Assembly: GCA_001598975.1 (NCBI GenBank)
Contig: BBXU01000098.1
Span: forward strand, 1 to 17,393
DNA: 17,393 nucleotides
DNA from: Parachlorella kessleri
Taxonomy: Eukaryota; Chlorophyta; Trebouxiophyceae; Chlorellales; Chlorellaceae
Direction of reading: 5' to 3'
Notes under the pieces: generated by a model
Databases searched by the model: none
What the model saw: the letters and a program-made list of their open reading frames with translations, nothing else
What the model was told of the DNA's origin: nothing
In this document: piece after piece, positions 7,307 to 16,911 of the stretch
Numbering within the stretch: the first letter of the stretch is position 1
Layout of the letters: each line of letters begins with the position of its first letter
Made by a program: the position numbers and the translations under genes

Positions 7307-9448
7307 ATGAACCTGACGGTCGCTCCTAGGCTTCCTGAGGTACTAATAGCCCGCACAAACATCAGGAGAGAGCGCCCCTTCCACAGGCGGCTCTGTCGGG
7401 TAACCACTGCAGCTGCACAGACGCAACAAAGGGAGCAGCTCAGGTGGGATTCCTCTGCGGTGAAGTTGCTGGCGTTCGGCCCTTGTCCTGGCCCACCTGG
7501 CGTGGAGATCTTGCACGAAGTAATCGGGTAAGCGCGCCTGCGCGCTCGTGACGCATCAGGTTCCTTTCTGCCGAGCTGCGCAGGCTAGAGCTACCAACAG
7601 GAGCCGTGCAGGCGGGGCTTCGGTTCACAACAGTTCCAAAAGACCGTGGGACTGCAGTGGTGGTTCAGAGGGTGCAAGGCTCACCCTTGATCCAGGCAGG
7701 TGTAGTTGGCAAAGCCCGGGTGGGGCCAAGGTGGTGATATGTGCCCCCTTCCAGTCTTTTGGCCTTGCCCATGGAAGGCCTGTAACATGCTGATAGCAGC
7801 TGCAATCTCCCCGCAGGCTGGCGTGTCCCCTGGCATGCAACTTCTAGGCATCTCCGACCCGATACAGACCTCCCAGGTATGCTAGGCTGGTCCTTGGCTT
7901 GCCTCAGCTTTTGTTGCTACACCAACTCGTCATCTTTGTTGCGAGCCGTAAGGCAGACCAACACATGCTTGGCCTTGGTCCTTGGCTTGAGATGTGCGGA
8001 TATGTTCTATCTTGTGCCGTGCGGGACCGGCTGCCCCTGCATGATGTTCACAGGCATGGCCTATGCTTTCTGGGGACTTGGCAATACCTGCCCTTGTGCT
8101 GCCTGCTGCAGGTGTGGCCCCTGTCAGACAATGCCAGCCTGAAGTACGTGCTGCAGGCGGTACGCATGCGCAACTCCCCCACTGTAACCCTCGTCCTCTC
8201 TTCCACCCCCGTGGTCCCGGACTTGGCAGCTGCGGCAGCGCTTGCAGATGCGGCAGTGTCAGGCCCAGGGGGATCCAGCTCAGCAACCCAACGAGCGGCC
8301 CCCGCAGCAGCAAGCGGCTCGCCTGCTGCAACAGAGGAGCTGGGTTTGCTGGATGCCCTAGGTTGGTTTGGTGGAGCCGCACTGATGCTTTTGACCCAGC
8401 TGCTTGATGTCACTGTCCAGCAGGCACTTATGTATCCACATTCCTGCCCGAGCTACCTCTCCAACCCTGTGCGCCGCTTCTTGGGGCAGGCTGCAGGCAG
8501 CGCAGAGCATAGGCATTACAGGTGTCAGCCTAGCAAGGAGGGGGGGTCTGTGCTGCAGCCAGAAAGGATGCCTGTCAGGCAGTTCCTCCTGATATGCGCC
8601 CCTGCTTTGCATACCGCATTGCTGGCCGGATATGGCAGTTTACTACCAGGGAAATACCGGGGAGTTGATGCCTTGGCATGACAGCCATCCTCACTAAGAG
8701 GCACATGCCGGTTGCATTCGGCTAGATACCACGCCATGGCTCTTCATATCTCACCGGGGGCGCCAGGACTACCAGCCGCCGCACCTGAGTGCAGGACAGC
8801 CCCTAATGTTGTCCACTCCTTACCCCGTGTGCAGTGGCATCGATGGAGGAAGACGAGGCTGGTGAAGAGCGAAGGAAGGAGCAGGAGCGCGGCGGTGCTC
8901 CCACCAGCCTGGCAGAGCGGCTGGAGTCGCTGGCCGAGGAGGAGCAGCGCCAGGTGTCGGCTTTGAAGAAGCGGGTGAAGAAGCGCAAGGAGTACATGAC
9001 GCAGGTGAGCCTTCGGGTGGCAGGACGTTTGCACGACGAGGCTTTTGTAGGGCAAATAAGGGAAGGATGGCTCAGGTCTATTTGATGCGCCTGGGAAGGG
9101 TTACTGCTATGCGCCGCGGCAGGCTCCTCATGCACTGCTTTGACGCACTCGTGACTCAGGCAGTGCAGATTATGTGCTGAAGACTCCCCTCATGCGAAGC
9201 GGCATCTTCCATCACGATTGCATGGTGAGGACAGCAGCAAGTGCCTTAGCGCAGCGGTAAATGCCTTTGGAGGGAGCTGAGGTGTGCACCATCTGCTGGC
9301 TGCTTTTCTGGCATGGCTGCAGGTGAAGGAGCGCAACGATGGCGGCTTCTTCCTCTTCATGGCGTTTGCCTTTTTGGGGCCCGCGCTGCTGGGCCTGGCC
9401 GTGGCATTTGGCTCTGGCTATATGGATAAGCTGTTCGCCCTGTACTAG
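7307..9448 (+). CDS. PDZ-domain protein with coiled coil and C-terminal membrane anchor, probably plastid-targeted, six exons
   Basis: Exons are 7307-7527, 7584-7695, 7817-7876, 8112-8361, 8835-9004 and 9323-9448, giving 312 residues. The N-terminus is rich in Arg, Thr and Ala and poor in acidic residues, like a chloroplast transit peptide. A PDZ domain spans about 70-155: IGLELPTGAV, GLRFTTVPKD, AVVVQRVQGSP, AGVSPGMQLLGI and a helix before TVTLVLS. An Ala/Ser/Pro-rich linker (about 160-205) leads to a charged coiled coil (about 217-270: MEEDEAGEERRKEQE, then ALKKRVKKRKEYM). One membrane segment (about 279-300, FFLFMAFAFLGPALLGLAVAF) precedes the end, ALY. Intron 2 uses a GC donor (CAG|GCAGGT). 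The exon 4 end is uncertain: 8361 and 8370 both give the right phase. PDZ domains bind protein C-termini. MET1/TEF30-type thylakoid PDZ proteins are the nearest idea, but they lack this tail. The partner is unknown. Confidence 0.8.
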
Positions 9449-9535
9449 TGGTCTGAGCTGTGTATGACAACGAACCTATCTTGTGATTTGATTGCTCTGG
9501 ACTGGGATGTAGATACTGAACGTGGCCAGTGGGGC

Positions 9536-9540
9536 TGTAA
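9536..9540 (+). terminator. TGTAA poly(A) signal of the PDZ gene
   Basis: TGTAA lies 88 nt after the TAG at 9446-9448, a typical chlorophyte arrangement. Confidence 0.65.
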
Positions 9541-9740
9541 GACCTGGGCCTGAGAGTCCATGCCTGGATCCAGGTTATGGTACTGAAGCTTTTGCTAACA
9601 GCCGGGACGCCTGGCGTGCAGCTGCATTTGGAGGGATGGAATTGCATGCATGCCCGTATGGATAAAAATACTGTTGGGACACAACAGGCAATGCTACATG
9701 TTAGATTTCATTGAGGTGAACAGGTGTCTGCCCTGTCAGA

Positions 9741-9760
9741 GAGAAGAGAAGAGAAGAGAA
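9741..9760 (+). repeat. GAGAA microsatellite, four units
   Basis: Four perfect tandem copies of GAGAA, about 200 nt past the PDZ-gene poly(A) signal. Confidence 0.85.
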
Positions 9761-10610
9761 GGGCTGTAGTCCATCTGGTCCTTGCTAACCTGTTTCATGA
9801 ATGGTTGGGATTAGTTTCACTGCTAGTACTCTCCCTGGGGCTGCCTGGTTTGGCAGGTGTGACGAGCAGTTTTGTTTTCTCAGTGCTGAACTGGTGTTCC
9901 TAGTATCAACCGTGTTTATCAGGTGCAGTTTCAACAGAATGGTTTTGGCGGAGAGATCATTGCAAGTATGTCTGCTCGAAGATTTCCTCAGGACGTGTGG
10001 TACTTGAAAGACGGTTCGTGTTCACTGTTCACAAGTTTGAGAGCAACCCTGATTGTAAGCAAGTGAAACTTCAGTATAGACAGCTCAGGCTGGGAGGCCC
10101 CCATGCGGCAAGATAAGTGCATCTAGTTTTTGTCACGTGCATTCCATCTATGATGCATCCAGCCGTGTGACTTCCCTAGTGTGTTCGCAGCTGCTACATC
10201 TGGACCCCTACTGAGAAGCACTTGTCTCCGTGAAACATTAACAGTTTTACAGCTACTATGCGCACACCATTAGCGGTATGCCACTTCGCCTCAGGATAAA
10301 TAACATACTACATTCTAGGAGTGGGCTTCAAGTCTGCCATGGGTCAGTGAGACAGTTGGGCGCCAGCCGACATGTGCCAGCTTTTTGTGTCACCAGACGT
10401 CCCGCGAAGGAGCAAGGGCAGTAAGAGAGTCTAGTCTAGCCTAACAAGGTACCGCCACCTGACCATGCTGCCGTGAGTCCCCCAAGTGGGTCCAACAAAA
10501 AGCCAGGGTGTACTATGCCCGCAAACCAGAAGATCCAAGTACCAATTCTCAATGGCATGCACCACCCCGTCCGGACAGTAAGAGACAGTAAAAGAAAGCA
10601 CAACTGCATA

Positions 10611-10667
10611 CAGCCCTGTCAGTCCAGTCCGCACCTACCTCCTTTCTGTTCGCAGTGCCTGCCACCC
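10611..10667 (+). repeat. Short dispersed repeat, copy 2
   Basis: Second copy of the element at 6210-6267, sharing cagccctgtc, gtccagtcc, ctgttcgca and cctgccaccc in the same order and strand. It is non-coding here. Confidence 0.5.
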
Positions 10668-11090
10668 TAACCACATGCATTCCTGCAAATACCAAGCCTT
10701 CTTAGTCCCCGACCTGCACAAAGGAACCAAGCATGTTCCGCTGAAGTGTTAGCTAAAAGCCGGCCCCCCAGCACAAGCCAGAGTATAGCTAGTGGGCAGT
10801 GACAACAGACACGCAAGCACGCGGGTTAGCTGTCTATGTTTTGGTCAAAAGCGGGATGCCCAAAGCCACGCCGGCGGGGCGGGCCGACTGCCTGTCTCCG
10901 GATGACAGACAGTGAGCATATCAGTGCCACACCCGCATGCTGTGACCCCTCCCCCTTGCAGAATGTCAACTGATATGCATAAGCAATACATGCACCGCGG
11001 CAGCCACAGTGGGGACAGCCAGCCCCAAGCGAGTAACATACAACACACAGCACAACACACTCCCAAGCCAAAGATGCCGCATGCCAACGC

Positions 11091-13738
11091 TCAATGCCAG
11101 CCTTCCGTGTGCCTGCCGCTGTCAGGCCAACCCACCATAAGCATTGTGCCGTCAAGGCGTTCAGACGTGACATCCATCCGCTCATTGTCTGCTGCAATCA
11201 GGAGGGCCTCGGCGGCCAGGTTGCCCACTTTACGGTTGCTGTGAGCCCTCAAGCCTTTGACAATGTGGGACTGCGTGCGCGGCATCTCTGCAGCAACAAC
11301 GGCAAATTTACGGGTAGGGTAAGGGACCCTGCAGCAGTGGATGCAGGCTATTGCGACACTGGCTTCCCCCCCAAAAACCCAGCCCGCGGCTGTAAACTCC
11401 CCCACAGTAAAACAAGTGCAGGGAGCAGCACCCCAGCCACCTGCACAATACATCACCGCAAACACCACACCACCGGCAGCCCCCTCAGAGTTTCTACCGG
11501 CCCAGCCAATTCCAGCAGATCCCAGCAGCTTCCAGATCCCAGAATGCAGGCAAACAAGGTCACTGGGGGCACACCAAGCCACGCCAGCCCATGCAAGGCA
11601 GGGCACCACCAGAGGCCACGCACCCCCGTGCCGTGTGACAAGGGCATAGATGCGCATCTCGTTGATGCGCGGCGGCATGCCCGCGTACTGCGCCTGCGCG
11701 GCCCGCACAACCCCGTACAGCGCTGCGCCGCCCACGGTCGCCAGCCCAGAGTCAGCACTGAGCACACGCTTGCCTGCAGTTGACAGAGCTTCAGTCGGGT
11801 TAGCTGGGTCACTGTATAGCCATTGTGACTGCCAGGCTGCTTAGTGTGCTTGGCCTGGCCACAGATGGCCCAACAGCATATATAGTACTTGTCACCCTGA
11901 CAGGTGCTGCAAGTCAGCTCAGAAGCGCCGGGACACTTGACTCCTGACCGCCCTTGCAGAGCCGCCCCTTGGGCGCGCGCAGGGCAAGGTCCTTAGGCTG
12001 GGGTGTGCTTGAGACGTACCCACGCCGCCGGTGATGAAGAGGACTGAGCTTGACTCCGCCTTGCGCATCGCCGGCAGCACGCACTTGGCAAACGTGAAGT
12101 GGCTGCCCGCAAAGTTGGCTATGACGCGGGAGAACTCGTCGTAGCTCTGTTGTGTCAGCACACCTGCAAAGCAAACCTGCCAGGGTGGCTCGCTATGGCG
12201 TGTGGGCATAGTACGTCCTGGGTTTTGTTGGTCCCATTGGGGAACTCACAGCAGCGTGGTCAGGTGGCGGTACGCTAGTAGCCTCGACGAGACGAGGGTG
12301 GCTCGCACTACCTTCACTGCATGCACATGGCGACTCTTCTTCAAGGCAGGTAAAGCTACCTAGCATTTCCCTTGCCAATCAGGACCGCCCCCCCTGCCCA
12401 TGCTATCTTGCAACCTCCCTGCCATCCTGGCACTCACCAGTGTCCTGTCCTAGGAGCCATGTGCAACTGAGCAGTCAGGGGTTCCTGCTGCTGCCACCGC
12501 TGTCACTCTTTGCCAAGTCTCCCTATCCCAGCACCCTTCCACACACCCCTCCGGCGGACTCACCCCCTTGCCACCAGGCTCCAAAGCAGCTCACAGCATG
12601 GTCAATCTCCCCATGCTCCTTGAGCACCTGCGCCACAAACGCGGCGCACTGGTCCTCCTTGGACACGTCAGCCACCACAACCGGGAACAGCCGATCCACG
12701 GCGGCACCTACAGAGGGCCGGCACACAGTTGGCATAATAAACTAATATGTGTATAACGCTATCATCTTGAAGTGTACATATACTATCCCACTTTTCTCCT
12801 AACAAAAAGTCAGGGACCTAAGGAAACCACGCCAGGTCCAGCAGTCGATCTCCTTTGCACTCTGGCAGGGTCGAGAGCTGGATGGGTGCCCAATGGTCAG
12901 GCAATGCCATACACTCCACCAGCACTGGTTGCGGTTGTGAGAGGCTCCCAAAGCAAGATGCATGGTTGCTCCTGCTGATGGACACTTGACCCTACCCATC
13001 CGAAGCTGAGTGGTTGCTCCCCTGCCCTCAGAAACAGCACCCACATTTAGTGACCCCAGGCATGCCAGGCCCAGGAACCACTGCCAGGGCCAGGAACCTT
13101 CTGCACCCCCAGAAGGTTTTTGGCTGCCTCTGTGAGTCTCCGGAGATAAGTACATGCAAATAGTGCCCAGAGCAAACGCATCAACAACCTTCACATTCCT
13201 CTAGCTGCCCTGCCACTGCTTTTTCCTCACCCACGCTCTCCTGGCCCATATAATTTCTTCTGTCAAACCTTTCCCAGCCCGGCAAGGCAACCAGCGGCCA
13301 CTGCAAACATACCCTGGCATTCCTTGAGCAGTCCTTCCCGCTGCTCCTCCCTCCGCAGCAGTGCCACTACCTTGGCACCCTCCATCAGCAGCTGCCGGCA
13401 GATGCCGCTACCCACGATGCCGCTAGCACCTGGAGAGAGTCAAGGGGAGCAGTCAGTGACGAGGGGACAGCAGCCAGGGCCTGGCTTACGAAACGACTAA
13501 AGCAATGGCAAAACCAAAGGCTAGCTAATAATCTACAGTACCACCTTAGGTCGCTTGCAGATAGAGTATCACTGAAGGGCTGTTGTTGCCTGCGACTGGA
13601 TATCTTGCCTCGACGGCTGGCAGTGCACGTGATGTCATGCATGCCCTTACCTCCCACTACACAAAGCTTGCCAATTAGCCGCGACCGTTCAGGAGCCGAC
13701 CTTCGTATGCTGCTATTAAGAGCTGAGAACTGGTCCAT
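11091..13738 (-). CDS. Short-chain dehydrogenase/reductase (SDR), six exons, complete
   Basis: A Rossmann-fold NAD(P)-dependent oxidoreductase of unknown substrate. Exons in coding order are 13738-13651, 13429-13313, 12707-12564, 12163-12020, 11773-11624 and 11287-11091, giving 279 residues. All junctions are GT-AG and every intron is in phase 1. The cofactor loop is VVGGASGIVGSGI (27-39). A β3 segment VVVADVSKED follows, with SCFGAWWQGG where classical members have NNAG, then ANFAGSHFTFAKCVLPAM and VLFITGG. The active-site helix reads GGAALYGVVRAAQ: Tyr184 is present but the usual YxxxK lysine is Arg188. INEMRIYALV follows in β6. No clear plastid transit peptide is seen in the short extension MDQFSALNSSIRRS. 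Family membership is firm; activity is uncertain because of the changed catalytic residue. Confidence 0.9.
13095..13118 (-). repeat. Perfect 9-bp hairpin in SDR intron 2
   Basis: AACCTTCTG is followed by a CACCCC loop and its exact complement CAGAAGGTT. It lies in the 605-nt intron between exons 2 and 3, the largest intron of the gene, next to two near-copies of a 15-bp ccaggcccaggaacc-like unit. No function is known. Confidence 0.7.
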
Positions 13739-13949
13739 CTTGTCGTCCCCCCGTGCAACACTGATGCTGCAGGTGGTTGTGCGCTACGGTCTTAGTGAAC
13801 CCTGAGTTATCTGTACCAACCAGCGCACTTCTAGTTCGTTCTGTGCAAAACCGAGCTTTACCCGAGGGTGAGGGTGCGTATAGCTGACCTCCCTTAATAC
13901 TTACGCACTTCATCGCTATCTTGCATGTGTCAGTATCACATGATGTCGA

Positions 13950-13963
13950 GGGGGGGGGGGGGG
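13950..13963. repeat. Poly-G tract (14 bases)
   Basis: An uninterrupted run of G lies about 210 bp upstream of the SDR start codon, between that gene and the end of the fibrillin transcript. Its length may be unreliable in sequencing. Confidence 0.9.
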
Positions 13964-14011
13964 ACACGACCCTTAGGGTGGTTGGTGCGTTTGAAGTACT
14001 CGGGGCAAAAC

Positions 14012-14016
14012 TTACA
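14012..14016 (-). terminator. Candidate TGTAA poly(A) signal of the fibrillin gene
   Basis: The plus strand reads ttaca, the only minus-strand TGTAA noticed between the fibrillin stop (14535) and the SDR gene. It implies a 3' UTR of about 520 nt. Confidence 0.45.
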
Positions 14017-14534
14017 TGGCAACCTTGATCATGTCGACCTGATATTCCAAAAAAAGGCTGGTAGGGATCATCCCACAACACCCACTGCGCTGTTTGAGAC
14101 GCCACCAACAACAAGAGCACCAAGCAAAAGCCTAGCAGGAAACAGCAAAACTGGAACAGAGGGCTGCTACCGGACAGTCTCAAACTGACAAACATATGAC
14201 ATGAGACCAGGTAGCTGGCATGCATTACACACAGCAGACCTTGACTGACATCCATTATAACACATGCTTGCTACTTTTCAAGGCCATCACACTGGCTAGC
14301 ACGCTGCGATTCCTGGCTTCCTCAGCTAACACCTAAATACTACACTACACTACAGCTGCACAAGTAAGATCCCCTCAACTCCAACCCCCACTTAACTAAA
14401 CACCCTCCGCGCATGCTTGAGTTTCTAGACTATAAACAGGCATCCCGGAAAGCGTAGACCCAGAATCCGCCAGGGCTGCCCAAACCAGGACAGCCGGCAC
14501 AAGCCACTTAGGATGCTTGGCAGCAGACAGTCAG

Positions 14535-16911
14535 CTACTTAGCAGCGGCAGGCTTGATCAGCTGCCCCAGGCGATCCTCCCTCACTTGCACCGTGACAGC
14601 GCCGCCGCTCCCCTTGAAGACGCGCAGCGAGTCATCACAGTAGGTCAGTTCGACAGTACCCGTGCCCCTGCGCCAAGCAGTGCCGCCGGCAGAAACAGTG
14701 TGGGGTGCAGATGGTCGCACAGAAGTGAGACACAGGTAGCGTGAAAGGCGCAGCAGTGGAGGCCAGCAGCGGCGCAGGGGGGCATCACAAGAGCTACACA
14801 AAAGATAGGAGGGTCACTGCTCATGGTGTAAGGGGGCGCTGGTCAGACAGGCCTGCCGACCGCCTAGGTGACACATGGCGCCACCTACAAGGCCACTCCT
14901 TGCACACCACTTGCTTTCTGCACAGCTGGGAGGACCCAACGCAGCCAAAAGAACACAGACGCTACACGGCACTTGCACAAGTTTAGCGGACCAACGGCAT
15001 GGCCTCAGCCACCAACAGCAGTACATGACCAGCGATAAACCACAGGGTCATCCATCTGCTGCCCACGAGTGAGCGCCTGCCCACCTGATAGGCAGGGGGA
15101 TATCCAGCTTCCAGGGCACGATATGCAGAGTACCAGAGGTGATGGTGGCACGCAGCACTTGAGGCAACTTGGTGCCCTCACCCTGCACCGCAAGACCATT
15201 GTTAATCATCTTAGGTCATTGCGTTCCATGTAGGGTAACAGGTTGGGTGCTTGGTTTTGTCACCAGTGGACCGTTGCTACCTTACGCACGCTGCTACCTA
15301 TGCAGCCTGGCTAGGGCTGAAAAGCTCGAAGGCCGCCTCCCTGGCGTGGTTCCAGCCATTGCTCAGGGAGGGACTCACAGGCTGCAACGAGCACCCACGG
15401 CTTACCAAAGCAGGGGACGGGCACCTTCCCTTCACTCTTCATGCGACTGCTTGTTGTAGGCAAGTTGATGGCCAAGATTCCCACCAGACTGAGCCTCAAG
15501 GAATTTCAAGTCGGCTTGCTTACCCGACCCACCGGCCGTTAGCCTGTTCTGGGTCTTAGCACCACAAGTTTACAAAGAGGCCGCCCCGCAAAGCTCACCG
15601 ACCAGCCACTAGCAGGAGCGTGCCCGCCCCCTGCCACTAACCCACCACAACCCCCCCGTGTTGCGCCTTTGCACCATTTTTCACCACCCCACACAACCCA
15701 ACCCCTTCTCACCTTGCCTTTGCCGAACACCGCCAGCAGGGGCGCCCCAGCCCGCTGCCCCTGCTGCTGCTCCTCCGGCGCCGCCGCCTGCGGCTCGTAG
15801 GTCCCCTCCGCAGTCACGATCACTGCATTCCCCAGCACCTGGCCGCGGTTGATGACGCGCCTGCCCTGGGGGATAAACTCCTGGGAGGCCTTGTTGCTCG
15901 CCCCCACCAGCCACCCAGGCGCAGTCCACTGCTGCCACGGCAGCGGCCCGCGGCTGTACACCACCTGCACGCCACACACCCAGCCACTTCACTGTGCTGT
16001 GCGTGATGCAAGGAATGCGGCCAAAGACCGGCACAAGACCCTGACCAGCTATGCTGGCAACCACCAACCCGGGAACGGGCACCTCCCCCACGCAGTGCAC
16101 CGGCCATGCAGTGCAGAAGGGCACACGCCAAGTGCTTGGGTACGCATGCTGGGCCAGCCATGCTCGGTTGCAGGCGACACCAATAGCACCTACAGCTACA
16201 TGAGCAGCAGCTTGCAACACCTTGCACGCCACCACCATGCGTACCACGCCGGCGTCCCACCTGCCAGGGTCCGTTACCGATGAGAGCCTCATTGAAAGGC
16301 TCCCGCGCCTCCATCAGCTGGTCCACCAGCACATCCACTCGCTTGCGCTCCAGTTGGGGCTCTGCCAGCTCCGCCAGCAGGTCCTGGCGGGCCTTCTTCA
16401 CTGGGGAAGCACTGCAGAGGGGTGGAAGGTTGGCTGGGTCAGGGAGGGCGGGGCGGAGAAACTGGAGACGGACAGGATCAGGGCGAACCCTAGAGAGTCT
16501 TGAACTTGGGGTGCAGGTGACGGTGGGGTGCTGCCGCTGCATGCCAAGGGCAGCAGGGCGGCGGCACGGTCGCTGCAGTGTCCAGCACCAGAAGCTGCTG
16601 CGCTGGGGCTGCCTTCTGGCAACTACCAACGCCAGAGAGTTACAACAGCCTGCTCCAGCAGCGCAGATAGATGTGAGTGACAATCAGGACGCTTCCTAGC
16701 GGGCTTTGACGAACTCCTCACGCCTGCATGATCGTGTGGCCGGGCATGGACATGGTGGGTCCACTCACCGCTGCAGACGTGTCAGTAGAACCAGCCCCGC
16801 TCCCCCGGCCGCAACAACCGCCAGTGGCTTCACCCGGACCTGAGAACGTGGCCGACCCACCACCTTCCCTTGCGAAGAAGCCCAAGTTTGAGTCTGAGGG
16901 TGGGCCACCAT
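14535..16911 (-). CDS. Plastid-lipid-associated protein (PAP/fibrillin family), five exons, complete
   Basis: Fibrillins are lipocalin-like proteins of plastoglobules, thylakoids and stroma that bind lipids. Exons in coding order are 16911-16769, 16411-16261, 15964-15713, 15182-15085 and 14667-14535, giving 258 residues; all introns are GT-AG and in phase. Residues 1-48 (start MVAHPQTQTWASSQ) are basic and lack acidic residues, as in a chloroplast transit peptide. The PAP domain follows: RQDLLAEL, FNEALIGNGPWQVVYSRG, NKASQEFIPQGRRVINRG and VTAEGTYEP. A Gln/Ala/Gly-rich insert (about 163-175) leads to ATITSGTLHIVPWKLDIPLPI and the terminal GTVELTYCDDSLRVFKGSGG typical of the family. The start is chosen because its exon ends in phase 2, exactly matching exon 2. 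Exon 4's acceptor is less certain because it falls in a variable linker. The specific fibrillin subgroup cannot be fixed. Confidence 0.88.

Larger units (their letters stand above)
9541..11090. other. Convergent intergenic region, no gene seen
   Basis: The stretch lies between the 3' end of the PDZ gene (plus) and the stop of the dehydrogenase (minus). No exon with family resemblance was found on either strand. It holds a GAGAA microsatellite and the second copy of a short dispersed repeat. I see no minus-strand TGTAA close to the dehydrogenase stop; the nearest noticed (ttaca on plus, 10247-10251) is about 840 nt away. Confidence 0.5.
13739..14534. other. SDR upstream region and 3' UTR of the fibrillin gene
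   Basis: Holds the promoter and 5' UTR of the SDR gene and the 3' UTR of the upstream same-strand fibrillin gene. No coding exon was seen. It contains a run of 14 G, three CTACA units (14340-14354) and the probable fibrillin poly(A) signal. Confidence 0.6.

Noticed and set aside
7899..8681. Single 260-residue plus-strand open frame
   Set aside because: Its first part is intron 3 of the PDZ gene and its last part is intron 4. Only 8112-8361 fits the spliced protein.
9168..9223. Possible extra PDZ-gene exon encoding ADYVLKTPLMRSGIFHHDC
   Set aside because: No acceptor gives the right phase after exon 5, whereas joining 9004 directly to 9323 is in phase and continues the basic helix naturally.
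11091..11765. Minus-strand 224-residue frame as one SDR exon
   Set aside because: The middle third is a low-complexity intron. Splicing 11624 to 11287 restores a continuous SDR C-terminus.
15820..16683. Minus-strand 287-residue frame as a single fibrillin exon
   Set aside because: It begins at a TTG, runs through an intron between PWQ and VVYS, and loses the PAP frame. The spliced model fits better.
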